Part shown: positions 34,664 to 42,835 of the stretch, in pieces
Layout: every line of letters begins with the position of its first letter
Numbering within the stretch: position 1 is the first letter of the stretch
Assembly: GCA_965224095.1 (NCBI GenBank)
Contig: OZ245039.1
Location: 372,001-436,000, forward strand
Origin: JBPEWY01 sp965224095
GTDB taxonomy: Bacteria > Bacteroidota > Bacteroidia > Flavobacteriales > Flavobacteriaceae
Direction: 5' to 3'
Length of the DNA: 64,000 bases
Translations under genes and position numbers: made by a program
Notes under the pieces: generated by a model
The model's input: only the letters and a program-made list of their open reading frames with translations
What the model was told of the DNA's origin: nothing
Database searches by the model: none

Positions 34664-36400
34664 TTAGGGTAAAATAGTATTTCGAGCCTGATCGGTAGTT
34701 GTAATATAACTCCATACCGTACTGGCATCTTCCAGGGTGAAGTTAGCCTCCCCGGAAAGAAATAAATACTCCGGAACTGCTGTTCCTACTCCCCCGCCAG
34801 CTGCGGGGCTCCACATAATCAGTGCCGGATTATCATGTCCTTCATGATCCAATCCGTAGAAATGTCCAATTTCATGTACGGGGACAAACTGTAGAGCTAC
34901 TTCCGGGAATCGGGTTCTGAAGGTGGTTCCCGTTGGGCTAAAAGCCCTTAAGGCCGGCCTGTACCAGGAAGTCAGTCCGTGTAAGCTGGTATCCGTATAT
35001 CCGAAAATCGCAATGGAAGGAACCACACTTAAATCTTCATCATCATCGGGTCTGCCAATAAGAGAAAATAATTCTTTATGTGCATCTCCCACACTCGTAT
35101 CTCTATCCATGGGTACAAATCTGCTGTTGGTAATAACCACTTCCTTAATAGGATCCCAGGTAAAGTTTAATCCTATCTGAAATCCTTTCTGCCTGGCCAG
35201 TTCCAGGTATTTTCTAAAGGTGACAAGTTTAATGGGATATACTGTAAATGAAGGAACGGCATCGGCTCCCAGGCTTAAAAAGTCATCTATATCGCTTTGC
35301 GATACCCGTGTTGAAGTACCCGTGTAAACCACTTCTCCCTGAAAAGCATTATAAATAAACTCTCCTTTACAATCAGATACTCTTCCCGCTATGGCATGTA
35401 TATTTAATACGCCTTCATCGTGCAAATTGCGTAAAAACTCACCACTTCTAATGGCTATTCTTCTCGCGTCTATCTTAATGGGAACCCCCACCGGATATCC
35501 TCCGATCCTGGCCTTGGTTTTAGCGCGTTCCAGCCGTTCCGGATCGTCACCAAAAGTTTCTTCCAGGGCATCGTTTATAATCGATTCAATCCGGCCCATT
35601 TCAATCAAACCCTTAGGGCCTACATAGAAAAACTGACCCGGAATTCGTAAAACAGAAGTAATTACCCGGAAAACATTTAAAATTCCCAATGCTCCCTGAA
35701 TTCTACACCAGTTCAGCGTAAGAAGCCCTGCAATCAATTCCTTGATTCCTTCAATCGTATCGGTTATCCATTCAACAATGTCGGCAAGCCAGTCTATAAT
35801 TCCACTAAGGAAACCAAAAATAGCTGTAAAAATAGCACAGACAACATCTCCAAAAATACAGAATGTTCGTCCGAGCATTTCAAATAAACGGCCTATGTCT
35901 TCGAGAATTCCTTTTATATCGTTGAGAAGCACCACAATAAAATCAAAAATATCCTCAATAGTGTCTATAATATCGTTCCACAAATCCCAAAGCGTTTTAA
36001 GCGCTTGCAGCGGGTCGGTAAACAAACATACCACAAAAGTTATCAGGCGATGAATTATTTTCAAAATCAATTCGACCACAATTCCTAAGACGATAGTAAC
36101 TATCTGGCATACCAGAGTAACCACCCATTTTACTACGGTTACCACTACCCAGACTACTACTTTAACCACTACTACCACAATCCAGCACACCCATTTATTA
36201 CAACAGAGACACCACCAATTACAATCCTGTTCTCTGCATCGGCGTTCCTGCTGGCTTACCCATTCTTCCACGGGTTGCCAGACTTCTTCTTCCACCCATT
36301 GCCCGATATTTTCACAAACCTCCCTGGCTTCCGTAATAAAACGCGAAACAGGGACCAGTATATTCTCTGTGATCCATGTTGAAACTTCCCTACAAGCCAT
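34664..36400 (-). CDS. matrixin-like zinc metalloprotease with Trp/Val/Cys-rich N-terminal domain
   Basis: 578 residues. The C-terminal third has the zinc motif HEIGHFYGLDHEGH near residue 507 and a Met-turn IMWSP, as in matrix-metalloprotease-like M10 enzymes. The N-terminal 230 residues are unusual: an amphipathic Trp-containing helix (ACREVSTWITENILVP), a Cys/Trp knot (CNWWCLCCNKWVCW), a long beta-branched hydrophobic run (VVWVVVTVVKWVV) and alternating hydrophobic/acidic helices (LWDLWNDIIDTIEDIFDFIV). There is no signal peptide. I believe similar N-termini occur in other bacteria, but I cannot name the domain. It may insert into a membrane. A G4/C4 dyad lies 60 bases upstream. Confidence 0.88.
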   Translation of the reverse strand: MACREVSTWITENILVPVSRFITEAREVCENIGQWVEEEVWQPVEEWVSQQERRCREQDCNWWCLCCNKWVCWIVVVVVKVVVWVVVTVVKWVVTLVCQIVTIVLGIVVELILKIIHRLITFVVCLFTDPLQALKTLWDLWNDIIDTIEDIFDFIVVLLNDIKGILEDIGRLFEMLGRTFCIFGDVVCAIFTAIFGFLSGIIDWLADIVEWITDTIEGIKELIAGLLTLNWCRIQGALGILNVFRVITSVLRIPGQFFYVGPKGLIEMGRIESIINDALEETFGDDPERLERAKTKARIGGYPVGVPIKIDARRIAIRSGEFLRNLHDEGVLNIHAIAGRVSDCKGEFIYNAFQGEVVYTGTSTRVSQSDIDDFLSLGADAVPSFTVYPIKLVTFRKYLELARQKGFQIGLNFTWDPIKEVVITNSRFVPMDRDTSVGDAHKELFSLIGRPDDDEDLSVVPSIAIFGYTDTSLHGLTSWYRPALRAFSPTGTTFRTRFPEVALQFVPVHEIGHFYGLDHEGHDNPALIMWSPAAGGGVGTAVPEYLFLSGEANFTLEDASTVWSYITTTDQARNTILP

Positions 36401-36459
36401 AGCTATCTAGTTTAATGATTAATTCCAGGCTATATTAAGACATAAACAACGGGTATACA

Positions 36460-36476
36460 ATGGGGCTTTCCCCCAT
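36460..36476 (-). promoter_or_regulatory. G4/C4 dyad, copy C (upstream of matrixin-like gene)
   Basis: ATGGGG and CCCCAT arms surround CTTTC, a nearly perfect palindrome 60 bases upstream of the ATG at 36400. A second small dyad, CAGGGAAAATCCCG, follows at 36482, and a half-site AAAAGGGGG lies at 36502. This is the richest cluster of the motif in the window. Confidence 0.5.
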
Positions 36477-36576
36477 CTTTACAGGGAAAATCCCGTTGAC
36501 TAAAAGGGGGTTTTGAAAGAAATGTGGTTAATTGTTGTTCACGGATAAACCAAAATTACTTGAAGATCTTATGCGA

Positions 36577-38340
36577 TTACATTTTCCTTTTTGCAAAATC
36601 TTTTTCCACCTTGAGTAAGATCCATTTCGTGATTTTTTTGGCGAGAAATGGGTATGACAACCGAGCAACTCCCCGTAACAACCAGTTGCTTATTTTTCCT
36701 TTTAACTCGGCCTTTAACAGGGCTTTAACCCTTTGTCTGATTAAGTTTTCAAAGGCATTAAACGCCTTTTTATCGAATTCAGGGAATGGATCAACCGTAT
36801 ATTCAAACGGGTGTGTATCTCCGTCCAGTTTACTCAAATCCGGTATAAGGGGCATGTATGTTTTAGTCTTCCCGGTAGTTTTGTCTTTAACTTTTCGTGA
36901 AAAAGCACGAACCGCCTCATCGGTAATATCCCGGAACAGATAGGAAGGAGCCTCCGGGTTGTACTCTAAAAAAAGAAATGCTCTTAAAAAATTACGGGCA
37001 TTATCTCTCCCCAAAAAGAAATCGTGTATTCTGAAATCCCTATCCAAAAATCCGGCAAAGCCACCAAGGCCTCCGGTGGCCAAAGGCGGATGGTCTCGCA
37101 ATACTCCTTTCTTTTCCCATTTAACCGGAAATACCAGTAACCGTATTAAACCGCTTCCATAGGTATCGTTGCGTTTATTACGGGCCTGATCGAGGATAGT
37201 GGGAACCAATTCGCTCAGAACCGATAGCATATTCTTTTGATAATCTCCCGAATCCTCTTTTTCGTAATAAAAATTAGGAAAAGGATCAATCATGATGGTG
37301 CCAAACTTAGGATGATCCGGATGCTGAGAGCCATGCCTGGATACCAAACACCGGATTACTTCATCGAAGGGTTCATTATTTATAGTCCCGCCGTCAACCC
37401 CCGTAAAACTGAACTCTTTTTCAGTTTGTTCAAACCGCACATCACTGCCCTGCGTAAAAGCAAGGCGTTTTTTTAAATTATTGGTGATGTATTTTGTAGA
37501 AAATTCCCGTTCAAAATGTCTGGGTTCCAGGCCTAATGGAAAAGCCCCTGTAGCCTTGGTAACTTTGATCAGGAAATCTCTGGATTTTTGTTCTAGTGGC
37601 TTAAAAGGCAAATACTCGTCCTTATCCTTTTTTGCATTAAAATTCAATTTAAAGTGGGCAACAATTTCATGATTACTTATTCTATGCCCCGGTGTGGAAT
37701 CTAAAAAAGCCGATTTCAATCGGCTGAAGTTTACAATATAGTCAATAGGTTTAAGGCTGGTAATGGTTAAAATAAGTCGTAAGTCGTCGGAAACAAATGA
37801 AGGAAAATTTTTTATGCCGGATTTTTTTGGCAAACCATCAAAAACACGTGCTGCCATGGTATCGATGGGTTTTGAATTTAAAAGCGACGGAGCTCTGCCC
37901 ATTTCCCGGATATCTGAAGTATCCAGCATTTTCTCAAAAGTAGTTCGCCTCTGTTTTAAGGGAACGGTATCAGGATCATCATCGAGGAATACCCAGCTGT
38001 CGTAGAGAAGGTTTCCGGTTTTGGCAAGCGATACCTTTTTTACCGGTTTCATGGATTCCAAATAAAAAGAGAGCGTTGTAATCATACTGATCATTCCCCC
38101 GGCCGACGCCCCTCCAATTACATCGATAACCACATCGTACATAGGAACTCTCAAATCGTATGCCTTTCCTTCCTCTTTAAGCCTGCTATTTATTTTTTTT
38201 GCTTTCTCCCATTCGGAAAGAGCTTCGAGCAGATAATCCATAAAACCCGCCGTATAGGCCCCTGCCGAAACTGCTCCTGCCATGGTAATCCCCAAATGGA
38301 ATGTAGGACGGGATGCAGTGGTTTGATTTTTGGCACTCAT
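36577..38340 (-). CDS. patatin-like phospholipase family protein
   Basis: 587 residues. The oxyanion-hole glycines are in GITMAGAVSAGAYTAG, the nucleophile elbow is GGASAGG (Ser79), and the catalytic Asp is in VDGG near residue 315. This Ser-Asp dyad is diagnostic for patatin-like hydrolases, which cleave membrane lipids. The C-terminal 100 residues contain a hydrophobic helix (WLLRGVARLSYPFLA) and a basic end. There is no signal peptide. At nearly 600 residues it is longer than simple patatins. It is a single gene with a G4/C4 site upstream and the DinB terminator beyond that. Confidence 0.9.
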   Translation of the reverse strand: MSAKNQTTASRPTFHLGITMAGAVSAGAYTAGFMDYLLEALSEWEKAKKINSRLKEEGKAYDLRVPMYDVVIDVIGGASAGGMISMITTLSFYLESMKPVKKVSLAKTGNLLYDSWVFLDDDPDTVPLKQRRTTFEKMLDTSDIREMGRAPSLLNSKPIDTMAARVFDGLPKKSGIKNFPSFVSDDLRLILTITSLKPIDYIVNFSRLKSAFLDSTPGHRISNHEIVAHFKLNFNAKKDKDEYLPFKPLEQKSRDFLIKVTKATGAFPLGLEPRHFEREFSTKYITNNLKKRLAFTQGSDVRFEQTEKEFSFTGVDGGTINNEPFDEVIRCLVSRHGSQHPDHPKFGTIMIDPFPNFYYEKEDSGDYQKNMLSVLSELVPTILDQARNKRNDTYGSGLIRLLVFPVKWEKKGVLRDHPPLATGGLGGFAGFLDRDFRIHDFFLGRDNARNFLRAFLFLEYNPEAPSYLFRDITDEAVRAFSRKVKDKTTGKTKTYMPLIPDLSKLDGDTHPFEYTVDPFPEFDKKAFNAFENLIRQRVKALLKAELKGKISNWLLRGVARLSYPFLAKKITKWILLKVEKDFAKRKM

Positions 38341-38410
38341 AGCTAAAAGGGATTCTACCGATAAACACGGTGTTTTTTAAATATACACAATATCCCTGTA
38401 ACATTCAACC

Positions 38411-38430
38411 GGAATTTATCCCCTTTTAAG
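38411..38430 (-). promoter_or_regulatory. G4/C4 dyad, copy D (upstream of patatin-like gene)
   Basis: Read toward the gene it is CTTAAAAGGGGATAAATTCC, 71 bases upstream of the ATG at 38340. The AAAAGGGGA arm matches copy B; the C arm continues as CCGG. No hairpin with a U-tract is possible here, so a terminator is unlikely. Confidence 0.45.
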
Positions 38431-38460
38431 AAGTACGTACGGTACCGGGAAGTACAAAAA

Positions 38461-38483
38461 AACGGCTCCGAAAAAGAGCCGTT
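38461..38483 (-). terminator. intrinsic terminator of the DinB-like gene
   Basis: A perfect 8-bp stem AACGGCTC/GAGCCGTT with a 7-base loop. On the minus strand it is followed by six T. It sits 22 bases after the stop of the DinB-like gene. Confidence 0.82.
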
Positions 38484-38504
38484 TTATACGTGATTCGCTG
38501 TGAA

Positions 38505-39110
38505 TTATTTGACGGGAAAATCTTTATGTGCCATGATTTCCTCTATCTGAAGTACATGGCGTTCGGTATGCCCTGATAAGAACAGAAGCACCTGATAGGT
38601 ATCAACCGTCCCAAAAGGCAGCTCCATATAATGATTCCTCAGGTCGTCTTCGGTTTTTTTTACGTATTTAATAACCTCTTTACGCTTTTTCTTAAATGCC
38701 TTTAAGGTAGCTTTATAGCTCCCGTACTTTCCCGAAGGTTCAAAAGGTGCGCGGGTTTTAACTTTATTTGACCTGTCGGTTACCATCCCGTAGATAGCAT
38801 CGTCGGTAATTTTTATTTCCGATCTTCGGGAAGGGTCTGACGGAGCTTCAAGGCTTTTTTTAACCATTCCCATGAAATTACCTTCCGATAGAGCAATATG
38901 CTCGATACACTCGGCAATGGACCACGATTCCGGATCGCTTTTAAAATTTAATTGCGCTTCACTCAATCCTTTTACAGCTTTGATTACCCTGCTTCGGGTA
39001 TTGCACATTTGCTCTACCGCATAAGCCCTTTCCGATTTTGTAAGCGTACTATCGGCTGTTGTAAAACTCATCAGGAGCAATACCAGTACGGAAGTGATTA
39101 CTTTTTTCAT
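38505..39110 (-). CDS. DinB-family protein, secreted
   Basis: 201 residues with an N-terminal signal peptide (MKKVITSVLVLLLMSFTTA). The mature part is a DinB/YfiT four-helix bundle: the first metal-binding His lies in SWSIAECIEHIALSEG, and LFLSGHTERHVLQIEEI carries the two later His residues. The family includes metal-dependent thiol-transferase-like enzymes and stress proteins; the periplasmic location is unusual but common in Bacteroidota. A monocistronic gene with its own terminator. Confidence 0.9.
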   Translation of the reverse strand: MKKVITSVLVLLLMSFTTADSTLTKSERAYAVEQMCNTRSRVIKAVKGLSEAQLNFKSDPESWSIAECIEHIALSEGNFMGMVKKSLEAPSDPSRRSEIKITDDAIYGMVTDRSNKVKTRAPFEPSGKYGSYKATLKAFKKKRKEVIKYVKKTEDDLRNHYMELPFGTVDTYQVLLFLSGHTERHVLQIEEIMAHKDFPVK

Positions 39111-39313
39111 AATTAATTTATTTAGGTATTCCGTATCCTTAAATACAGCTGCTGTTTTAAGATATAAAATGGAATACGGTTATCCAATATGGTTTTTCCA
39201 AAGTTATCTTTTTCCTAAATGAATTAAAATGGTGTTTTAGGAGGTTTTTAAGGGGGAAATACGACAGTTAAAGGCCATACCCTACGGAACGGGAAGACAG
39301 CATTTACATTTAC

Positions 39314-39332
39314 GCAACCTAAAAGTTGCATA
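39314..39332 (+). promoter_or_regulatory. operator repeat 1 for the ArsR/SRPBCC operon
   Basis: GCAACCTAAAAGTTGCATA contains inverted arms GCAAC/GTTGC. A near copy (17 of 19 identical) begins 41 bases later. The region between them is AT-rich and may hold the promoter of the downstream operon. Confidence 0.55.
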
Positions 39333-39354
39333 TATAAATCTTTTTTGTAAATTA

Positions 39355-39373
39355 GCAACCAGAAAGTTGCATA
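39355..39373 (+). promoter_or_regulatory. operator repeat 2 for the ArsR/SRPBCC operon
   Basis: GCAACCAGAAAGTTGCATA, the second copy, ends 17 bases before the SRPBCC start. Two dyads four helical turns apart around a promoter fit autorepression by the ArsR-family regulator encoded in the operon. This is inference from position and symmetry. Confidence 0.55.
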
Positions 39374-39390
39374 ATTTTAAATTAAAAAAA

Positions 39391-39819
39391 ATGAAAGATG
39401 TAATCACCAAAGAACATGTATTTAATCATTCTATTGATTCCGTATGGAAGGCCATCACAAAAGCCGAGGAAATATCCGCCTGGTTTATAAAGGCGGATTT
39501 TAAAGCCGAAGCCGGGTATGCCTATACTTTTGAAGCATCGGAAGAACAAAACTGTACAAAAATTACCGGGATTGTAAAGCAGGCCGATCCGTATACGCTA
39601 ATATACACCTGGGTGGTTCAGGGTACCGATACGGAAACTACGGTAAGCTGGGTACTGGAACCTCTTGAAAAGGGAACCAGGCTTACGTTGGAACATTCGG
39701 GTATTTCCGGTTATCCCGGCGACACTGCCGTGGCTATGTTCGACAGCTTTAAAAACGGATGGAACAATTGCGTTACCGGATTAAACCAATACTTAAACAC
39801 TTTAGTAAATGCCGGATAA
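39391..39819 (+). CDS. SRPBCC (AHSA1-like) domain protein
   Basis: 142 residues from the ATG at 39391 (MKDVITKEHVFNHS), chosen because an in-frame start at 39367 lies inside the operator repeat. The START/Bet v1-like fold shows the usual SIDSVWKAITKAEEISAWF start, a central GIVKQADPYTLIYTWVV and a C-terminal helix (DSFKNGWNNCVTGLNQYL). Family members bind hydrophobic ligands or act as Hsp90 co-activators in eukaryotes. It overlaps the ArsR gene by 11 bases, a pairing common in bacteria. Confidence 0.92.
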   Translation: MKDVITKEHVFNHSIDSVWKAITKAEEISAWFIKADFKAEAGYAYTFEASEEQNCTKITGIVKQADPYTLIYTWVVQGTDTETTVSWVLEPLEKGTRLTLEHSGISGYPGDTAVAMFDSFKNGWNNCVTGLNQYLNTLVNAG

Positions 39820-40132
39820 TATCACCAAACTTTTTAAGGCGGTTGCCGACCCCACCAGGCGGGAAATATTCCATGCCCTGGTGGTGGCTGCCTCTGCCCT
39901 TTCTATTTCTCAGATATCAAATAAATTTGAGATGAGCCGACAGGGAGTTACCAAACATATAAAAACCCTGGAAGAAGCCGGGCTGGTCATGATACACACC
40001 CGCGGCAGGGAACGGTATTGTTTTCCGGATATACGTCCGTTAAAAGAAATTAATAAATGGCTTCGGTTTTATGAGCAATTCTGGGACGATTCGCTGCAAA
40101 GACTGGAAGATTACCTGGATGGGAAACCATAA
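39809..40132 (+). CDS. ArsR-family winged-helix repressor
   Basis: 107 residues. The fold runs through FKAVADPTRREIFHALVV, LSISQISNKFEMSRQGVTKHIKTLEEAGLV (recognition helix) and the wing MIHTRGRERYCF. No metal-binding Cys pair (such as ELCVCD) is present, so it probably senses something other than arsenic or cadmium. It overlaps the SRPBCC gene and is expected to repress the operon through the two 19-bp repeats upstream. Confidence 0.93.
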   Translation: MPDNITKLFKAVADPTRREIFHALVVAASALSISQISNKFEMSRQGVTKHIKTLEEAGLVMIHTRGRERYCFPDIRPLKEINKWLRFYEQFWDDSLQRLEDYLDGKP

Positions 40133-40160
40133 AACGCTTCTCCGGATGTAATTTTGCGTA

Positions 40161-40601
40161 TTACATATTCTCTGCAAAATTCTTAAAGTTATTTAACCAT
40201 TTTTGCACTTGTTTTTTAAAAACTCCGGGAAACAGCCACGCCATTATTTTGGGGATAACGCCCCTGAAAACAGTATACTCGATTTCTGCATCGTAACGGG
40301 TTTGATTAGCATTTAACTCGGTAAAACGACTAATCATTGTATTGTCCATATACTTATGATGATACCATCCTTCAAACACTTCCGGAAGTTCGTTTCTGAC
40401 AATGGTTTCGGTGAGTTCCATTTGTCCTTTTCCCTGGCGATATAACATTTTTGAGACGGCTCCTTTTTCTCCTTCATCCCCTGAAATGAGTTCTTTACTG
40501 ATAAATCCTTCCTGGTAAGACCTGAGGTTTTCCGGATCGGAAAACAGCCGTACAACTATTTCTCTCGGACGATTAATAACAACACTACAATTGAATTTCA
40601 T
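40161..40601 (-). CDS. SRPBCC family protein
   Basis: 146 residues, a polyketide-cyclase/START-like fold: CSVVINRPREIVVRLFSDPENL at the start, a middle part with YRQGKGQMELTETIV and EVFEGWYHHKYMDNTM, and the C-terminal helix VQKWLNNFKNFAEN. The ligand is unknown. It is convergent with the ArsR operon, 28 bases away. A -7 box lies upstream. Confidence 0.9.
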   Translation of the reverse strand: MKFNCSVVINRPREIVVRLFSDPENLRSYQEGFISKELISGDEGEKGAVSKMLYRQGKGQMELTETIVRNELPEVFEGWYHHKYMDNTMISRFTELNANQTRYDAEIEYTVFRGVIPKIMAWLFPGVFKKQVQKWLNNFKNFAENM

Positions 40602-40637
40602 AATTCGTATTTTATTCCTCTTTCAGGATTGGTTTTT

Positions 40638-40645
40638 CAAATATA
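40638..40645 (-). promoter_or_regulatory. candidate -7 box of the SRPBCC gene at 40161-40601
   Basis: TATATTTG on the minus strand, an exact TAnnTTTG match, 37 bases upstream of the ATG. No -33 element seen at the expected distance. Confidence 0.4.
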
Positions 40646-40686
40646 GGGAATAATCAAAATTACGTGAAGAGCCCTAACTATCTGTT

Positions 40687-42165
40687 TTAAATGAAGTATT
40701 GCTGTAAAAATCTATGTGCATTGCTACTAAATATCCTTTCAATAACCGTATCGGCATCCAAAACATTTTTAGTGTGCTTATAGTGGTGGTTTTGCATATG
40801 GTTATGCACGTGGCGTTCTAAAAAATCGGCCAGATAAGGAATTTCTTCGGCAGTCCAAAAACTATTCAGCGGATCAATAATACCATCGAAATCGGTACCC
40901 AATGCCAGGCAATCCCATGCAAATAAACCCGCGCCATCCAGAACTTCGGTGATGTGTCGGATTTGATTCCACAGCAGTTCCGATCTGTAGTGCATAATTT
41001 TATTGCGCTTCACTGAGTTTTTTGTTGCTTTCAGCGTGGCTTTACTCACAATTCTGCGTTCATCCAACTGCAGTGCAAAAATACCATTGCTTCCGGCTAT
41101 TCTTATTAACTCTTCATCGTAAAAATTAATTTCCGACGGGTTTAATTTACTTGCCGTTTCCAGGCGTTCGGGTATCGGGTTTTCAAATGATTTTAATCCG
41201 TTGGCAGCTCCATGGCTAACAATAATAGGAACATTTTGGTACGCAGGCGTATTTTCCAGCAATTGGTAATACACTTTCCTGGCTGCCGGACTCATATGTT
41301 TTACATCGATGAGAATTCGCTTGCCGTTTTTATCATCCAACAAGGCTTTAACCACTTTAATTCCCAGCGGTTTAAAACCCGCTCCAAGGCCTTCAGACTG
41401 ATCTACTTTATTTCTAATTGCTTTTGCAAGGCTCGGTGCATGCCCGCACAGATGATTCCAGAAATGATGGGCAACCGTGACAAAGAATGGTGAGGTTTCC
41501 CAGTTCTTTAGTTGCCGAACATTGGCTAAAAACCTGTTTTCATCCGGGGCGTTGTGAAGATTCTCATTCAGCACATGCATTCCTTCAATACTTAAAATCA
41601 CACAAATGGTCGTAGTCTTATTGTTTTTATCCCACAAACGAATTGCTTCAATCTCCGTATAGTTTTTAACGAGTTTATACCTGAATTTCCCTTCCGGAAG
41701 GCGAATGATTTTTCCATCTAATTGCCTGTAATAGTCCAGTTCCCTTTGAAGGTCCTTAAAATAATTTGTAATTCCCTGAATGTGATCCACACGTTTTTTT
41801 CCAATCCCCGTGGCAAAATTTGCCATAATGTCAAGAAGCAATTCATTTTTCATTTTATTCCTGAAAAATTGCTTTTCAAAAGGATATAGAGAGGCACATA
41901 TTACATGAACTCCTCCATAGGCGAGGCTGCTAAAATTTGACTGTGAGAATTTGGTTAGCCCGGTTACAAAGTTCAGCAGTTTATCAAATACGGAAGGCGG
42001 ATTGTACTTCCAAATACTACGGTTCCGGTTTCGGTGGTGCGTATTCCTACCCACAGGTTTTCTGTTAAAACTCTTTCCAAATGGTTTTAAGGCCGGGTGG
42101 CAATGAAAATCTACGTATTCGTTTTTTTCTACCTCCATAACAATACTTTGAAAATTAATACCCAT
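40687..42165 (-). CDS. M19 (membrane dipeptidase-like) amidohydrolase without signal peptide
   Basis: 492 residues (483 if the ATG at 42138, MEVEKNEYVDFHCHP, is used). Metal ligands typical of renal dipeptidase can be followed: HxH in DFHCHP, Glu in ILSIEGMHVL, His in FVTVAHHFWNHLCG and VSHGAANGLKS, and Asp in ALGTDFDG. It is about 100 residues longer than the second M19 enzyme in this window (52709-54031), with an extra basic segment near residues 30-60, and it has no signal peptide. It lies 29 bases after the 137-residue gene 42195-42608. The substrate is unknown. Confidence 0.85.
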   Translation of the reverse strand: MGINFQSIVMEVEKNEYVDFHCHPALKPFGKSFNRKPVGRNTHHRNRNRSIWKYNPPSVFDKLLNFVTGLTKFSQSNFSSLAYGGVHVICASLYPFEKQFFRNKMKNELLLDIMANFATGIGKKRVDHIQGITNYFKDLQRELDYYRQLDGKIIRLPEGKFRYKLVKNYTEIEAIRLWDKNNKTTTICVILSIEGMHVLNENLHNAPDENRFLANVRQLKNWETSPFFVTVAHHFWNHLCGHAPSLAKAIRNKVDQSEGLGAGFKPLGIKVVKALLDDKNGKRILIDVKHMSPAARKVYYQLLENTPAYQNVPIIVSHGAANGLKSFENPIPERLETASKLNPSEINFYDEELIRIAGSNGIFALQLDERRIVSKATLKATKNSVKRNKIMHYRSELLWNQIRHITEVLDGAGLFAWDCLALGTDFDGIIDPLNSFWTAEEIPYLADFLERHVHNHMQNHHYKHTKNVLDADTVIERIFSSNAHRFLQQYFI

Positions 42166-42194
42166 CTCGGTATTATAAAGCTAATTAATACTGA

Positions 42195-42608
42195 TTAATT
42201 TTCTTCCTCACAAACCAATAAGAATTCAATTGAAAAATTAAGCCGTGCCGTATCACGTCCAAACAGCGTAAATCGTTCATCTACAAAATGAGGAAAGGTA
42301 ATTGTATTTCTATTCGGACAACCCAGTGTTACATTGGTAATGCTCGGTTTGTTAAAATCACTAAAAAACAGATCGTGTTCCTTAGCCCAGATTGATACTC
42401 TAAAGGGAATATTCTGATGGCACTCTCCATATATTCCTTCAAACAATACATCGTTCCTGTTCTCGGAAGTTCCGTGATTTAAAGTGTGTTCCGGTATAAC
42501 AACCCAACGTCCCGGTGCCACACGAATTCGATACTCCCAGTCATTTCCTATATCGTCTCCCAGATAGGCGACCTTTTTCAGGGTTACTTTTACATGACAT
42601 TTTCCCAT
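42195..42608 (-). CDS. hypothetical beta-rich protein, partner of M19-like enzyme
   Basis: 137 residues, predicted all-beta, with CHVKVTLKKVAYLGDDIGND at the start and paired Cys residues (Cys5, and later ones in YGECHQ, LGCPNR and LVCEEEN). The DDIGNDWEYRI pattern recalls C2-like or lectin-like beta-sandwiches with acidic loops, which could bind calcium; this is a weak resemblance. No signal peptide. First gene of a two-gene operon with the M19-like hydrolase, under a G4/C4 site. Confidence 0.75.
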   Translation of the reverse strand: MGKCHVKVTLKKVAYLGDDIGNDWEYRIRVAPGRWVVIPEHTLNHGTSENRNDVLFEGIYGECHQNIPFRVSIWAKEHDLFFSDFNKPSITNVTLGCPNRNTITFPHFVDERFTLFGRDTARLNFSIEFLLVCEEEN

Positions 42609-42726
42609 AATAGTAAATTATAATAGTTACTTATTTTTAAAGTATGGGAAAACCTTTTAGGCATCTTTATTCGAAGAAAACAGAACTCCGATCCGGTTAA
42701 ATTAACGCTTTTATATAAAATATCCC

Positions 42727-42746
42727 AGGGGGAGATTCCCCTTTTT
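42727..42746 (-). promoter_or_regulatory. G4/C4 dyad, copy E (upstream of the 42195-42608/M19 operon)
   Basis: Read toward the gene it is AAAAAGGGGAATCTCCCCCT, a full dyad 119 bases upstream of the ATG at 42608. A weaker GGGAAAACC element lies closer, at about 42644. On the plus strand it is followed by a T-run but no plus-strand gene ends here. Confidence 0.48.
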
Positions 42747-42783
42747 TTACCATATAAATCCCTTATATAAAAGTTTAAAAATT

Positions 42784-42812
42784 AAAAAGCCATACGCAAG
42801 GTATGGCTTTTT
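42784..42812. terminator. intrinsic terminator of the EF-G paralogue operon
   Basis: A perfect 12-bp stem AAAAAGCCATAC/GTATGGCTTTTT with a 5-base loop, and A/T runs on both sides. It lies 24 bases after the stop of the minus-strand gene at 42836. Confidence 0.85.
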
Positions 42813-42835
42813 TCAGATGTCTTTTTAAGTTTTTC

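Noticed and set aside
35391..36053. Plus-strand frames opposite the matrixin gene, rich in Ser, Ile and Lys
   Set aside because: They are antisense shadows of the hydrophobic and acidic helices of the matrixin N-terminus.
36080..36200. Low-complexity ACC/ACT repeats that looked like a tandem repeat array
   Set aside because: They encode the Val/Trp/Thr run of the matrixin N-terminus; the unit is not regular and there are no spacers as in a CRISPR.
25631..42746. G4/C4 dyads as simple intrinsic terminators
   Set aside because: Copies B, D and F lack a proper stem with a following T-run, and copies D and E lie beyond separate strong terminators of the upstream genes. A terminator role stays possible for copy A only.
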